NCBI GenBank assembly: GCA_031539425.1
Contig: JAVKLI010000061.1
Location: 1 to 33,190 of the forward strand
From: UBA4416 sp031539425
GTDB lineage: Bacteria; Bacteroidota; Bacteroidia; B-17B0; Aurantibacillaceae
DNA length: 33,190 nucleotides
Reading direction: 5' to 3'
The translations under genes and the position numbers were made by a program. Position 1 is the first letter of the stretch, and each line of letters starts with the position of its first letter. A model generated the notes under the pieces. It did not search any database, was not told the origin of the DNA, and saw nothing but the letters and a program-made list of their open reading frames with translations. This document shows, in pieces, positions 25,873-33,190 of this stretch.

Positions 25873-27387
25873 CTAGTGTTGCTCTGGTTTCATTGTAGGA
25901 AACAACAATACATCTTGTATTGAATGTTGGTTACATAATAACATACACAATCTATCAATACCAAAACCTATACCTGCTGTTGGCGGCATGCCATATTCTA
26001 GTGCTCTCACAAAATCGTAATCTACAAACATAGCTTCTACATCGCCATTATCTTTTAATTTACTTTGTTCTTCAAATCTATTTAACTGATCAATTGGATC
26101 GTTTAATTCAGAATAGGCATTAGCAATTTCTTTACCGTTTATAATCAACTCAAAGCGCTCAACTAAAATATCATTATCTCTATGTGTTTTAGAAAGTGGA
26201 CTCATTTCTTTAGGATAGTCAGTTATAAAGATTGGTTGAATAAAATGTTTTTCACATTTATCACCAAAAATAGCATCTATTAATTTGCCTCTACCCATTT
26301 TAGGGTTTACCTCAATTTTGTTATCAATGCAAGCCTTTCGAAGCATATCATCATCCATTGATGCTACATCTATATTGGCATATTTTTTGATGGCATCATA
26401 AATAGTAATGCGTTGAAACGGTGCAGCAAATGAAATAGTTTTGTCACCAACAACAATATCTGTAGTTTGATTAACAGATTTGCAAACTTGTTCTAGTAAA
26501 GTTTCTGTTGTTTGCATCATCCATATATAATCTTTATACGCCACGTAAAATTCAAGTATAGTAAATTCGGGGTTATGTGTACGGTCCATACCTTCGTTTC
26601 TGAAGTTTCTACTAAATTCATAAACCCAGTCAAATCCACCAACAATTAATCGCTTTAAGTATAACTCGTTTGATATGCGTAAATACAATGGAATATTTAA
26701 TGCGTTGTGATGTGTTTCAAAAGGCCTAGCAATAGCGCCACCAGGTATAGTTTGTAAAACAGGGGTGTCAACTTCTAATGCGCCATTTGTATTTAAAAAC
26801 TGTCGAATAGCATTAATAATGTGAGAGCGTTTTTCAAATGTTTTTTTAACCTTAGGGTTTATAATCAAATCAACATACCGCTGTCTATATCTAAATTCTG
26901 GGTCTGTAACTTCATCAAACTCGTTGCCTTCTGCGTCGGTTTTCACTACAGGAAGGGGCTTTAGTGCTTTGGTTAAAATTGAAAAGGATTTGGCGTGAAC
27001 TGATATTTCGCCTTTTTGTGTTATAAATACAAAACCTTCTACAGCTATAATATCACCTAGGTCTATAATTTTTTTCCAAATAGTATCAAATTGTGTAAAA
27101 TCTTCTCCTTGTTTAAAATCATCTCTTTTAATATAAATTTGAATTCTATCTGTACTATCTTGGAGCTGCGCAAAGGCTGCTTTGCCCATATCTCTTAGGC
27201 TCATAATCCGTCCCGAAATTTTTACATTTTTAAAATTATCAGGCGATTTTTCAAAATTTAATTTAATATCTTTTGCATTGGTATTTATTTCTATAGAAGG
27301 GGCAGGGAATGGATTAATGTTGAGTTTTTTTAAAGTTTCTAACTTTTCTCTTCTTAAATTTTCTTGTTCGCTAAGTTCTGTTTTCAT
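25873..27387 (-). CDS. lysS: Lysyl-tRNA synthetase, class II
   Basis: Cytoplasmic enzyme charging tRNA-Lys. From the ATG at 27387 it has 504 residues, starting MKTELSEQENLRREKLETLKK; the frame opens at 27417 with ten further residues that do not match the family. An anticodon-binding OB fold spans about 50-145, followed by the class II core: the RYRQRYVDLI segment, motif 2 with FRNEGMDRTHNPEFT (about 262-276) and motif 3 GIGFGIDRLCML near the C-terminus, ending in FPTMKPE. All catalytic motifs are intact. The upstream 460 bp to the next gene contains no recognised feature. Confidence 0.96.
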   Translation of the reverse strand: MKTELSEQENLRREKLETLKKLNINPFPAPSIEINTNAKDIKLNFEKSPDNFKNVKISGRIMSLRDMGKAAFAQLQDSTDRIQIYIKRDDFKQGEDFTQFDTIWKKIIDLGDIIAVEGFVFITQKGEISVHAKSFSILTKALKPLPVVKTDAEGNEFDEVTDPEFRYRQRYVDLIINPKVKKTFEKRSHIINAIRQFLNTNGALEVDTPVLQTIPGGAIARPFETHHNALNIPLYLRISNELYLKRLIVGGFDWVYEFSRNFRNEGMDRTHNPEFTILEFYVAYKDYIWMMQTTETLLEQVCKSVNQTTDIVVGDKTISFAAPFQRITIYDAIKKYANIDVASMDDDMLRKACIDNKIEVNPKMGRGKLIDAIFGDKCEKHFIQPIFITDYPKEMSPLSKTHRDNDILVERFELIINGKEIANAYSELNDPIDQLNRFEEQSKLKDNGDVEAMFVDYDFVRALEYGMPPTAGIGFGIDRLCMLLCNQHSIQDVLLFPTMKPEQH

Positions 27388-27849
27388 ATCGTTTTTTTTA
27401 TAAAAAAATAATGTCATTTTTTGTAGAGCAAAGCTATTAAAAACTCATTAATTAAGTGTTTAAAAGTGGTGCAATATTTCGGATTTATTTTTCCACCTCG
27501 CTTTGGTTGGAGTAATTTGATACCTGCAATGACATTTTTAGAATGCCAAATTAAGTTGACAAACTTTGGAATATTTATACCAATAATAATAATTGGTTTT
27601 TTTATATACATTAACTTTAGAAACAAGTTTGACCTTATAATTAGGACAAAACATATAAACAACTTCAAAGTAGCAGTTGTTGTTAAGCATTAAATAAGAT
27701 AATGTTAATTATAAATGGTTGGCAACTAATACACATTAAGGCAAGACGGTCGCTTTTTAAATCAACTGATTAAAGACGGATAATAACAATTAAAAAAACG
27801 GCGTCCTGTAAACTAATTGACTATTATATTAATGATGAAAAAATAAAGC
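27388..27849. other. Gene-free stretch between lysS and the N-acyltransferase gene
   Basis: Open frames exist on both strands (plus 27466-27693, minus 27414-27668), but they overlap antisense, carry no recognisable domain, and neither has convincing codon character. The segment near 27741-27840 contains short pieces such as QLVYRTPFF on the minus strand that could be debris from a lost gene. I find no tRNA, terminator or repeat here. Confidence 0.4.
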
Positions 27850-28773
27850 CTACTTTTTATATGTAGCCACATGTCTTTCCATTTTATTCACATGTATATC
27901 TGCTATAGGTATGAGAATGGCGGTTTCTTCTACTTGTCCAAATTTATCATTATGAGCAGATCCAAACACCATCATTTTATTTGACAAGCTCATGTAAGAG
28001 TTTATTAAAGGCGGCACATGCTCTCCAAACGATTTGATGTACTTATTAAGCAACAGATGCCCATCTTTATAAGGTTTGTTATTAATGAGTTGCAAAAACT
28101 CTTTATCGAGTGTGGCAATTTTTAAATGCGTTTTTGGGTACACTAATTTTTTAATGTCTGGAAAATAATGTTTTAAAAACGACAGTAAAATATTACGCGC
28201 ATTTTTATTATAATTTTGATACATGGTTACTTTACCATAAAAGTATTTCATCCATGGGTTATCTACTATTATAGCGCCTAAGCCATCCCACAAGTTATCT
28301 AAGCTAAACATTCCTTTTCTGTTTAATAAAGAGGGTTGGTACATGGGTTGAATAAATGATCGACCTAATTCTATAGTGTATGGCAAATAATTTTTTATAA
28401 AATCATCTGAAAAATCAAATAGTTCAGTAGAACTTAATTTTACTTTTCCGTTTTCGATAGATGCATCTTTACAACTCATAAATCTGTAAGCACCTACAAC
28501 CTCTTGATCTTCGGAATTCCACACCAGCAATTGTTGATAGGGATTAATACCATAATCAAACTCATCTAAATCTATTGATTTACCTGTACCTCCACCTGCT
28601 TTTCTAAATGTAATTTCTCTAAGCCTTCCTATTTCTTGAATGGTGTTGGGTGCGTTGTTACAATTAACAATATAAATTTCATTGTTTCCAAAATTGACTT
28701 TACGAACAAAGGTGCGTGGATTTAATTCCTCTAATAAAGCCTGACGTGGTATTTTATTAACTATTACTTCCAT
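27850..28773 (-). CDS. GNAT-family N-acyltransferase, aminolipid (GlsB/OlsB-like)
   Basis: A 307-residue protein of the hemolysin-type GNAT family, which includes OlsB and Bacteroides GlsB; these transfer 3-hydroxyacyl chains from acyl-ACP to the amino group of ornithine or glycine. Typical elements are IQEIGRLREITFRKAGGGTGKSID (with R-x-x-x-F-R), LDEFDYGINPYQQLLVWN, EVVGAYRF, and YTIELGRSFIQPMYQ. The C-terminal part includes PKTHLKIATLDKEF and VPPLINSYMSL. The partner O-acyltransferase (GlsA/PlsC type) is neither fused nor nearby, so the final lipid is uncertain. It is 41 bp downstream of the epimerase gene in the same direction and is probably co-transcribed. It acts at the inner face of the cytoplasmic membrane. 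Confidence 0.75.
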   Translation of the reverse strand: MEVIVNKIPRQALLEELNPRTFVRKVNFGNNEIYIVNCNNAPNTIQEIGRLREITFRKAGGGTGKSIDLDEFDYGINPYQQLLVWNSEDQEVVGAYRFMSCKDASIENGKVKLSSTELFDFSDDFIKNYLPYTIELGRSFIQPMYQPSLLNRKGMFSLDNLWDGLGAIIVDNPWMKYFYGKVTMYQNYNKNARNILLSFLKHYFPDIKKLVYPKTHLKIATLDKEFLQLINNKPYKDGHLLLNKYIKSFGEHVPPLINSYMSLSNKMMVFGSAHNDKFGQVEETAILIPIADIHVNKMERHVATYKK

Positions 28774-28814
28774 TGATACTGCTATTTAGGGTGTATGTAA
28801 GACTTGTAATATAG

Positions 28815-29696
28815 TTATTTATCTACTAACAAACTTTGATAATTTATTTGCGTTTTATTTTGCAAATACCAGTTGTATAGCATTTCAATTGATTGTTCTA
28901 TTGGTGTAAATGATACGTTAGGTATTATTGATTTAAGCAATGTATTATCTCCACTATATTCCATACCCATACCAGCTTGTGCGACTTGTATTGGTAATTT
29001 TTTTTCAGAGTATGAATTAACTACTTCAGCAATTTGTAATAACCCTATAGATTTATCTGGCGTAATATTGATAGATTTTTCTTTTGGGTTGTTTTGAATA
29101 TAAAAATCAATTATAGGCATTAAATCATCTATGTACAAATAGTCAAACAGTCTGTTTTGACGCAGGGTAATAGGTAATTCAAAAATAGATTTACATATCG
29201 CGTTAGATATAAATCGTATGGCATAATCTTCATATTTTCCAAAAATGCCAAATATTCTAAAGTCATATACATTTTGATGTTGAGACATTACATTCATAAA
29301 TATATATTTATTATAACCATGCTCATCTTTTGGAATATGCGTGCCAGCATAAGCTTCGGTCATTTTAGGGATATAGTTTTGCATATCATAAATAGCACCC
29401 GATCCCATGTTTATTAACTTACCCCAACTGTTTTTATATTTTAATAAATTAAATAACATACGTGAGTTGGTTAAAAATAAGTTGTTTGTGTCGGCAGAAT
29501 TTCGATGCCCGGCTTTTGCAGCTGCGTGTATCACCACATCAAAATTATTTTTACTAAAATAGTTGTTTATACTTTCGTCGTCTGCACAGTCAAGCTCTTG
29601 CCTACTTGGCGCTACTATTTCATGTTTATCTTTTAAAAAGGATTCTTTAATGTTTTTACCAATAAAGCCATTTCCGCCTGTTACTAATACTTTCAT
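28815..29696 (-). CDS. NAD-dependent epimerase/dehydratase (extended SDR) with altered active site
   Basis: A 293-residue Rossmann enzyme acting on a nucleotide sugar or similar. The nucleotide-binding motif GGNGFIG (G7, G10, G13) begins the protein; DVVIHAAAKAG and the LINMGSGAIYD strand follow. The catalytic YxxxK motif is expected near PKDEHGYNKYIF: the lysine is present (K130) but the tyrosine position holds histidine (H126, codon CAT), with a Tyr two residues later. The protein may therefore have changed chemistry or only bind its ligand. It overlaps the upstream yfhO-type gene by ATGA (29693-29696), implying translational coupling, and precedes the N-acyltransferase. The substrate cannot be read from sequence. 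Confidence 0.8.
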   Translation of the reverse strand: MKVLVTGGNGFIGKNIKESFLKDKHEIVAPSRQELDCADDESINNYFSKNNFDVVIHAAAKAGHRNSADTNNLFLTNSRMLFNLLKYKNSWGKLINMGSGAIYDMQNYIPKMTEAYAGTHIPKDEHGYNKYIFMNVMSQHQNVYDFRIFGIFGKYEDYAIRFISNAICKSIFELPITLRQNRLFDYLYIDDLMPIIDFYIQNNPKEKSINITPDKSIGLLQIAEVVNSYSEKKLPIQVAQAGMGMEYSGDNTLLKSIIPNVSFTPIEQSIEMLYNWYLQNKTQINYQSLLVDK

Positions 29697-32098
29697 GATG
29701 TAATTTTTTTATTTGTAATATACCACCAAGTTTGCAATGCAATAAAAATACCTAAGCTAATGAGGGTTAACATCAAACCAATTTTCATGTAACGTGGTGT
29801 AAATGTAAGTTCTATTTGATTATTACCAGCATTGGTAATTAGGCCTGTTAAGCCACAATTTACTCTTAATAATTTTACACTCTGCCCGTTATTAGTAGCA
29901 CTCCAGCCTTCGTCAAAAGGAATAGACAAACATAGCATATTAGGTTTGTTGGTTGTTACATTGCCTAAAATTTTGTTTTCTGAAAATTTAGTAATAATAA
30001 AATTTGATTTGTTTTTAGCCATAGAAGCTAAAGCAAAATAATTATTAAAATTATATTCAATGTTTAAATCAGCGGGTTTATATAATCTTAAATCTTTTAC
30101 TTTGTCAGTGTCTTCTATATCTACAACACAGTGTGTAAGTAAACAGAAATCTTTGGTAGCAGTTGGTAATTGTTTAAATTCTGTATGGGGTACATATTGC
30201 TCGTAGGTAAAACCAAATGGAAATGCAAAATTATTTTTATATACAATTACATCATTAAATTTTGTAATGCTGTCATATCCCATCATTTTATAGGTATTAT
30301 CAAGTCTTTTAGTTAATACGTATTTACCAGCTACTAACGAAAAAAGTATTGGGCGGGAACTAATTCCTGTAGCCCATCGGGTAGAATTTTCGTCTTTAGA
30401 ATTTATAACATCTAAATCTGCTAAAAATTTGATGTAATTTTTTTGATTAAAAGAGTTATAAGAATTGATGCCGTAAAAATTTTGCACCTGTGCATCGTTA
30501 ATGCTTCCATGTATGGCTAAGCCTGACGGATATTCTTTGTTTATTCTAAAAAATTCTTTATCATTTGCTTTTATATAATTTATAGCGTCTACAGAGTAAT
30601 CATTATAGCCTACTTTAGTAGTCATATCTTGTTTAGTAATCACATCTCTTTTGTTTACTGTAATGTGAGAAAAATAACAAACCTCTATAAAACATAATAA
30701 CAGTAAGCCTTTATATATTAATGACGTATTTTGATTTGGTTTAGCATAAAAGTAAATAAGCGCTGTATAAATAAAAATCAAACCAGTTACAGTGTCTCTT
30801 AAAGTAGTATTTATAAATGGTTTAATTTGTTTGTGCGGGGTGTATAATAATATCAATAAAACAATAACTGTAATTGCTAACACTACAAGATTTATTTTTT
30901 TATGTGTTTGAATTTTATCTAATGAAATAGCTGTAAATAAAACCATAAAAAAAGCAATCATTAATGATAATGTTCTGTAATAATCCCCCGTAAAGGCCCA
31001 AAAAGTGTATCTAAAAAATGGAAATAAAATTGTGAGCACTAAAAACAAGGTGATTGCACCATAAAAATATTTTTGTTTTTTAGATAGAAATCCAAACACT
31101 TGCGGAAATAATATTAAACTTAAAATACCGCAATAAAAATTTGGGGCTTCTAAATAATTTTGCCAGCCCCTAAAGTTAGAGCCAGTGCCTAGCATATCAC
31201 TACTAAATGTTCTAAAAATGCTAGTGGCACGTAAAGGCTCGCTTAATAATGAAAATATTGGTTGGTTCATTAATCTTGAAAACAAACTAGATTCGCCACC
31301 TACACGAGGACTTTCAGAATATTGTAATAAATCTGGCAATAATTGAAAGGATGTAATTAATACTCCTAATATAATCAGTGCTCCTGTTTTTATTACAAAC
31401 ACAATAAAAGATTTTAAGTGAAATTCTTTTACATCATTATATCTTAAGAGTAAATAAAAACCTAATATAATACAGTGCATAAATAAAAAGAAAGGTTGTA
31501 AACAGCCTAACATTATAAATCCAAAAACAAACCATAATATTTTGTTGTGTTGCAGCCATCTTTCAAATCCATAAATTATAATTACAAAACAAAGTGCTTC
31601 AACTGTAAAAATTGTCCAACAGCTACCTACAATTACAAATCCACAAGCAGAAAATAGTATACTGGCTAATAAACTAACATTTTTTGATAATTGATACTGA
31701 AGTAAAATTTTATAAAAAACAAATCCAATTAAAATAATTTTTACAACCTCCATATATACTAACAAGTAAGGGATTGTATTTTTATCAAAATAAGATACAA
31801 AAACTGAAAATATTTCATTAAAAGCAAAGGGGTACATATTTTGTCCCATGCCTTGTTGGAAGGTCCATTTAAAGATTGATTCTGATTTTAGATAGTCTGA
31901 TTTTGAAGCCAACCAAGGATAGTATGAATTGATAGAGTCGCTTCCTATATCTTTAAATAAATATACTTTATCAAATAGTAAAAAATCTTTAAAAACAATA
32001 TAACAAAATGTTAAAAGTGTTAGCACAACATAAAAACTAAAGTTGTTTTTAATATAGGTATTAAAAAATGTATTCATTTTTGATTGATTCATAAGCAT
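29693..32098 (-). CDS. YfhO family polytopic membrane protein (GT-C-like)
   Basis: An 801-residue protein with about a dozen membrane helices between residues 20 and 480, a long extracytoplasmic region (about 500-760), and a final helix (about 773-795). The family marks are the first-loop DIGSDSINSYYPW, the MGQNMYPFAFNE segment, and the C-terminal IPFDEGWSATNNGQSVKLLRVN...GNNQIELTFTPRYMKIG block typical of YfhO. YfhO proteins in Gram-positive bacteria modify lipoteichoic acid with sugars; in Bacteroidota the acceptor is unknown. Starts at 32098, 32092 and 32077 are all possible (MLMNQSKM); I kept the longest. It overlaps the downstream epimerase gene by 4 nt. Confidence 0.85.
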   Translation of the reverse strand: MLMNQSKMNTFFNTYIKNNFSFYVVLTLLTFCYIVFKDFLLFDKVYLFKDIGSDSINSYYPWLASKSDYLKSESIFKWTFQQGMGQNMYPFAFNEIFSVFVSYFDKNTIPYLLVYMEVVKIILIGFVFYKILLQYQLSKNVSLLASILFSACGFVIVGSCWTIFTVEALCFVIIIYGFERWLQHNKILWFVFGFIMLGCLQPFFLFMHCIILGFYLLLRYNDVKEFHLKSFIVFVIKTGALIILGVLITSFQLLPDLLQYSESPRVGGESSLFSRLMNQPIFSLLSEPLRATSIFRTFSSDMLGTGSNFRGWQNYLEAPNFYCGILSLILFPQVFGFLSKKQKYFYGAITLFLVLTILFPFFRYTFWAFTGDYYRTLSLMIAFFMVLFTAISLDKIQTHKKINLVVLAITVIVLLILLYTPHKQIKPFINTTLRDTVTGLIFIYTALIYFYAKPNQNTSLIYKGLLLLCFIEVCYFSHITVNKRDVITKQDMTTKVGYNDYSVDAINYIKANDKEFFRINKEYPSGLAIHGSINDAQVQNFYGINSYNSFNQKNYIKFLADLDVINSKDENSTRWATGISSRPILFSLVAGKYVLTKRLDNTYKMMGYDSITKFNDVIVYKNNFAFPFGFTYEQYVPHTEFKQLPTATKDFCLLTHCVVDIEDTDKVKDLRLYKPADLNIEYNFNNYFALASMAKNKSNFIITKFSENKILGNVTTNKPNMLCLSIPFDEGWSATNNGQSVKLLRVNCGLTGLITNAGNNQIELTFTPRYMKIGLMLTLISLGIFIALQTWWYITNKKITS

Positions 32099-32199
32099 TT
32101 CTATAAGTATTTAGACTGTTTAGTATAAGGAGTTAAATATAATGAGAATTAGAAAAAAGAAACGATAGATGTTATTAAAATATAACTTCTACTTAAAAC

Positions 32200-33039
32200 T
32201 TATAAAACAGTATTTAATGCAAAGGTTTGATTTAATGCAATACCTTTTTCTGTTTTAGTTAAATTACAGCATTCAGATATGGGGTCGTGCTCTAAAAATA
32301 AAGTCCAATTATTTTGTTGGGCTTTGTTTAATATCAATTCTTTTTCTTTCAAGGTTTCTAATGGCTTCATATCATAACCCATTACATAAGGCATAGGAAT
32401 ATGATAAGCAGAGGGAAGTAAATCTGCCATAAACATAATAGTTTCTTGTTTATATGAAATGATTGGCAATAACATAGATTCTGTATGCCCAAAGGCTTCA
32501 AAAAAACTAATATTTTGAAATGGAGATATACTAGGGTTTATAAAATGAAGCTGTTCTGTTTGTTGTATTGGTAAAATATTTTCTGTTAAAAAACTTGCTT
32601 TTTCTCTTTGGTTAGGATTAATGGCTAAATCCCAATGGGATTGACTACACCAGTACTTAGCATTAGAAAAAACAGGTACTAATTTTTTATTTTCATCATA
32701 CTTAATAGCCCCCCCGCAGTGATCAAAATGCAAATGTGTAAAAACAACATCCGTAATGTCATTAGGTTGAAATCCTTTTTGTTTTAAAGAACTCAGCAGC
32801 GTATCATTACCATGTAAATAGTATCTATTAAAAAATCTATCGTCTTGTTTGTTTCCAATACCCGTATCAATTAATATCAACTGTTTGCCATTTTCAATTA
32901 ATAAGCAGCGCATAGCCCAGGTACACATATTATTTTCATCTGCTGGGTTTAACTTATGCCACAATGTTTTGGGTACAACACCAAACATAGCGCCACCATC
33001 TAGTTTAAAATAACCTGTATTAATTACATGTAAGTTCAT
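32200..33039 (-). CDS. MBL-fold metallo-hydrolase
   Basis: A 279-residue metallo-beta-lactamase-fold protein. The binuclear metal site is complete: HLHFDH (H102, H104, D106, H107), a third-site histidine in FGHTE, the bridging aspartate in MFMADLLPS, and a final histidine in FLEHDP. The LILIDTGIGNK strand precedes the first motif. The HLHFDHCGG and GHTESM combination places it near the lactonase-like branch of the family (AiiA/AttM type), but many such proteins hydrolyse other esters or thioesters, so no substrate is assigned. It has no signal peptide. It is the last gene before the insertion sequence at the right edge, with only about 20 bp between its start and the IS end. Confidence 0.85.
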   Translation of the reverse strand: MNLHVINTGYFKLDGGAMFGVVPKTLWHKLNPADENNMCTWAMRCLLIENGKQLILIDTGIGNKQDDRFFNRYYLHGNDTLLSSLKQKGFQPNDITDVVFTHLHFDHCGGAIKYDENKKLVPVFSNAKYWCSQSHWDLAINPNQREKASFLTENILPIQQTEQLHFINPSISPFQNISFFEAFGHTESMLLPIISYKQETIMFMADLLPSAYHIPMPYVMGYDMKPLETLKEKELILNKAQQNNWTLFLEHDPISECCNLTKTEKGIALNQTFALNTVL

Positions 33040-33077
33040 TTTATATATTAAATTATTAGTGTCCGATAAAACAATTT

Positions 33078-33110
33078 AAAAGGGAGCGGTATTTCTACCA
33101 TCTCCTTTTT
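33078..33110. terminator. Hairpin with flanking A and T runs, terminator-like
   Basis: The outer stem pairs GGAG (33083-33086) with CTCC (33102-33105), and the inner stem pairs GGTA (33088-33091) with TACC (33096-33099) around TTTC, with a small internal loop. An A run precedes it and seven T follow it on the plus strand. It lies inside the IS left end, before the transposase ATG, where it would stop transcripts entering from outside. Confidence 0.5.
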
Positions 33111-33144
33111 TTATTACTTTAATTTTTACGACAAAAGTTAAGTA

Positions 33145-33190
33145 ATGAGTAAAAGTAAAAATTTTAGCGGACAGCCCATAATAAGTCAAA
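33145..33190 (+). CDS. Transposase N-terminus (IS4-like), partial
   Basis: The frame from ATG at 33145 reads MSKSKNFSGQPIISQ to the edge. The MSKSxxFSGQPIxxQ start is one I associate with Bacteroidota IS4-type transposases (DUF4372 N-terminus). Only 15 codons are visible, so the assignment rests on this short match, the adjacent inverted-repeat-like end, and the hairpin. It could instead be an unrelated short frame. Confidence 0.5.
   Translation, partial: MSKSKNFSGQPIISQ

Larger units (their letters stand above)
33060..33190 (+). mobile_element. Left end of an IS4-type insertion sequence, truncated by the window edge
   Basis: TGTCCGATAAAA at 33060-33071 looks like a terminal inverted repeat. 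It is followed by a terminator-like hairpin and then the start of a transposase-like frame at 33145. The element continues past the right edge, so its length, right end and target duplication cannot be seen. If correct, it inserted about 20 bp upstream of the MBL-fold gene start and probably affects that gene's promoter. Confidence 0.5.

Noticed and set aside
27414..27693. Overlapping open frames on both strands upstream of lysS (84 and 75 codons)
   Set aside because: They are antisense to each other, show no domain or motif, and the minus-strand frame overlaps the extended lysS reading frame. I saw nothing favouring either as a gene.
27700..27850. Possible tRNA or structured RNA in the GC-richer patches (AAGACGG, ACGGCGTCC)
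   Set aside because: I could not build a cloverleaf or a stable extended stem from this segment.
33060..33173. A 114-bp MITE bounded by TGTCCGATAAAA and TTTTAGCGGACA
   Set aside because: The right arm lies within the codons for NFSGQ of a transposase-like frame that starts at 33145 and continues past it, so an IS left end explains the data better than a short element.

Overview
The window is a low-GC chromosomal segment of a Bacteroidota bacterium. The taxonomic evidence is in the genes: a C-terminal type IX secretion (T9SS) sorting domain at 23452-24315, an S46 dipeptidyl-peptidase, a long IspH, a group III truncated hemoglobin, a PKD/NHL-rich giant surface protein, a DUF2079 protein, a YfhO protein, and one upstream element of the TAnnTTTG type used by Bacteroidota sigma factors. 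I cannot name the genus.

Layout. (1) 1-9270, minus strand: an arginase, an MdlA-like ABC half-transporter lacking its usual C-terminal tail, and a giant secreted protein of at least 2,200 residues that leaves the left edge. The giant protein has Ig-like (He_PIG) and PKD domains, two blocks of six NHL repeats, and at least eleven tandem Ig-like repeats of about 74 residues. (2) 9356-13184, plus strand: recF, a DciA/DUF721 gene, ispH, a DEDDh exonuclease and a group III truncated hemoglobin, tightly packed with two 8-nt overlaps. (3) 13248-16278: an M23 peptidase, a convergent yidD and a GT-C-like membrane protein. (4) 16279-20810: a transposase relic, truA overlapping an MdlB-like ABC half-transporter, a convergent flavin reductase family gene, and a second transposase relic. 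(5) 20811-25851, plus strand: an S46 peptidase, a bactofilin, a T9SS cargo protein with a CxxCH motif, and a DUF2079 membrane protein. (6) 25873-33039, minus strand: lysS; a yfhO, NAD-epimerase and GNAT N-acyltransferase cluster; and an MBL-fold hydrolase. (7) 33060 to the right edge: the left end of what looks like an IS4-type insertion sequence, with the first 15 codons of its transposase.

How it fits together. Most of the window is housekeeping (replication and repair, isoprenoid synthesis, tRNA modification and charging) plus envelope and surface functions. The two ABC half-transporters, about 9 kb apart, carry complementary degenerate motifs (LDD with LSGGQ in one, LDE with LSAGQ in the other), the signature of a heterodimeric exporter. 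The most unusual object is the giant protein, in which each NHL propeller appears to be inserted inside an Ig-like domain. It has no usable ATG for its signal peptide, and the gene immediately upstream has lost its 3' end, which suggests one deletion at their junction. I see no CRISPR array, tRNA, rRNA or complete mobile element.
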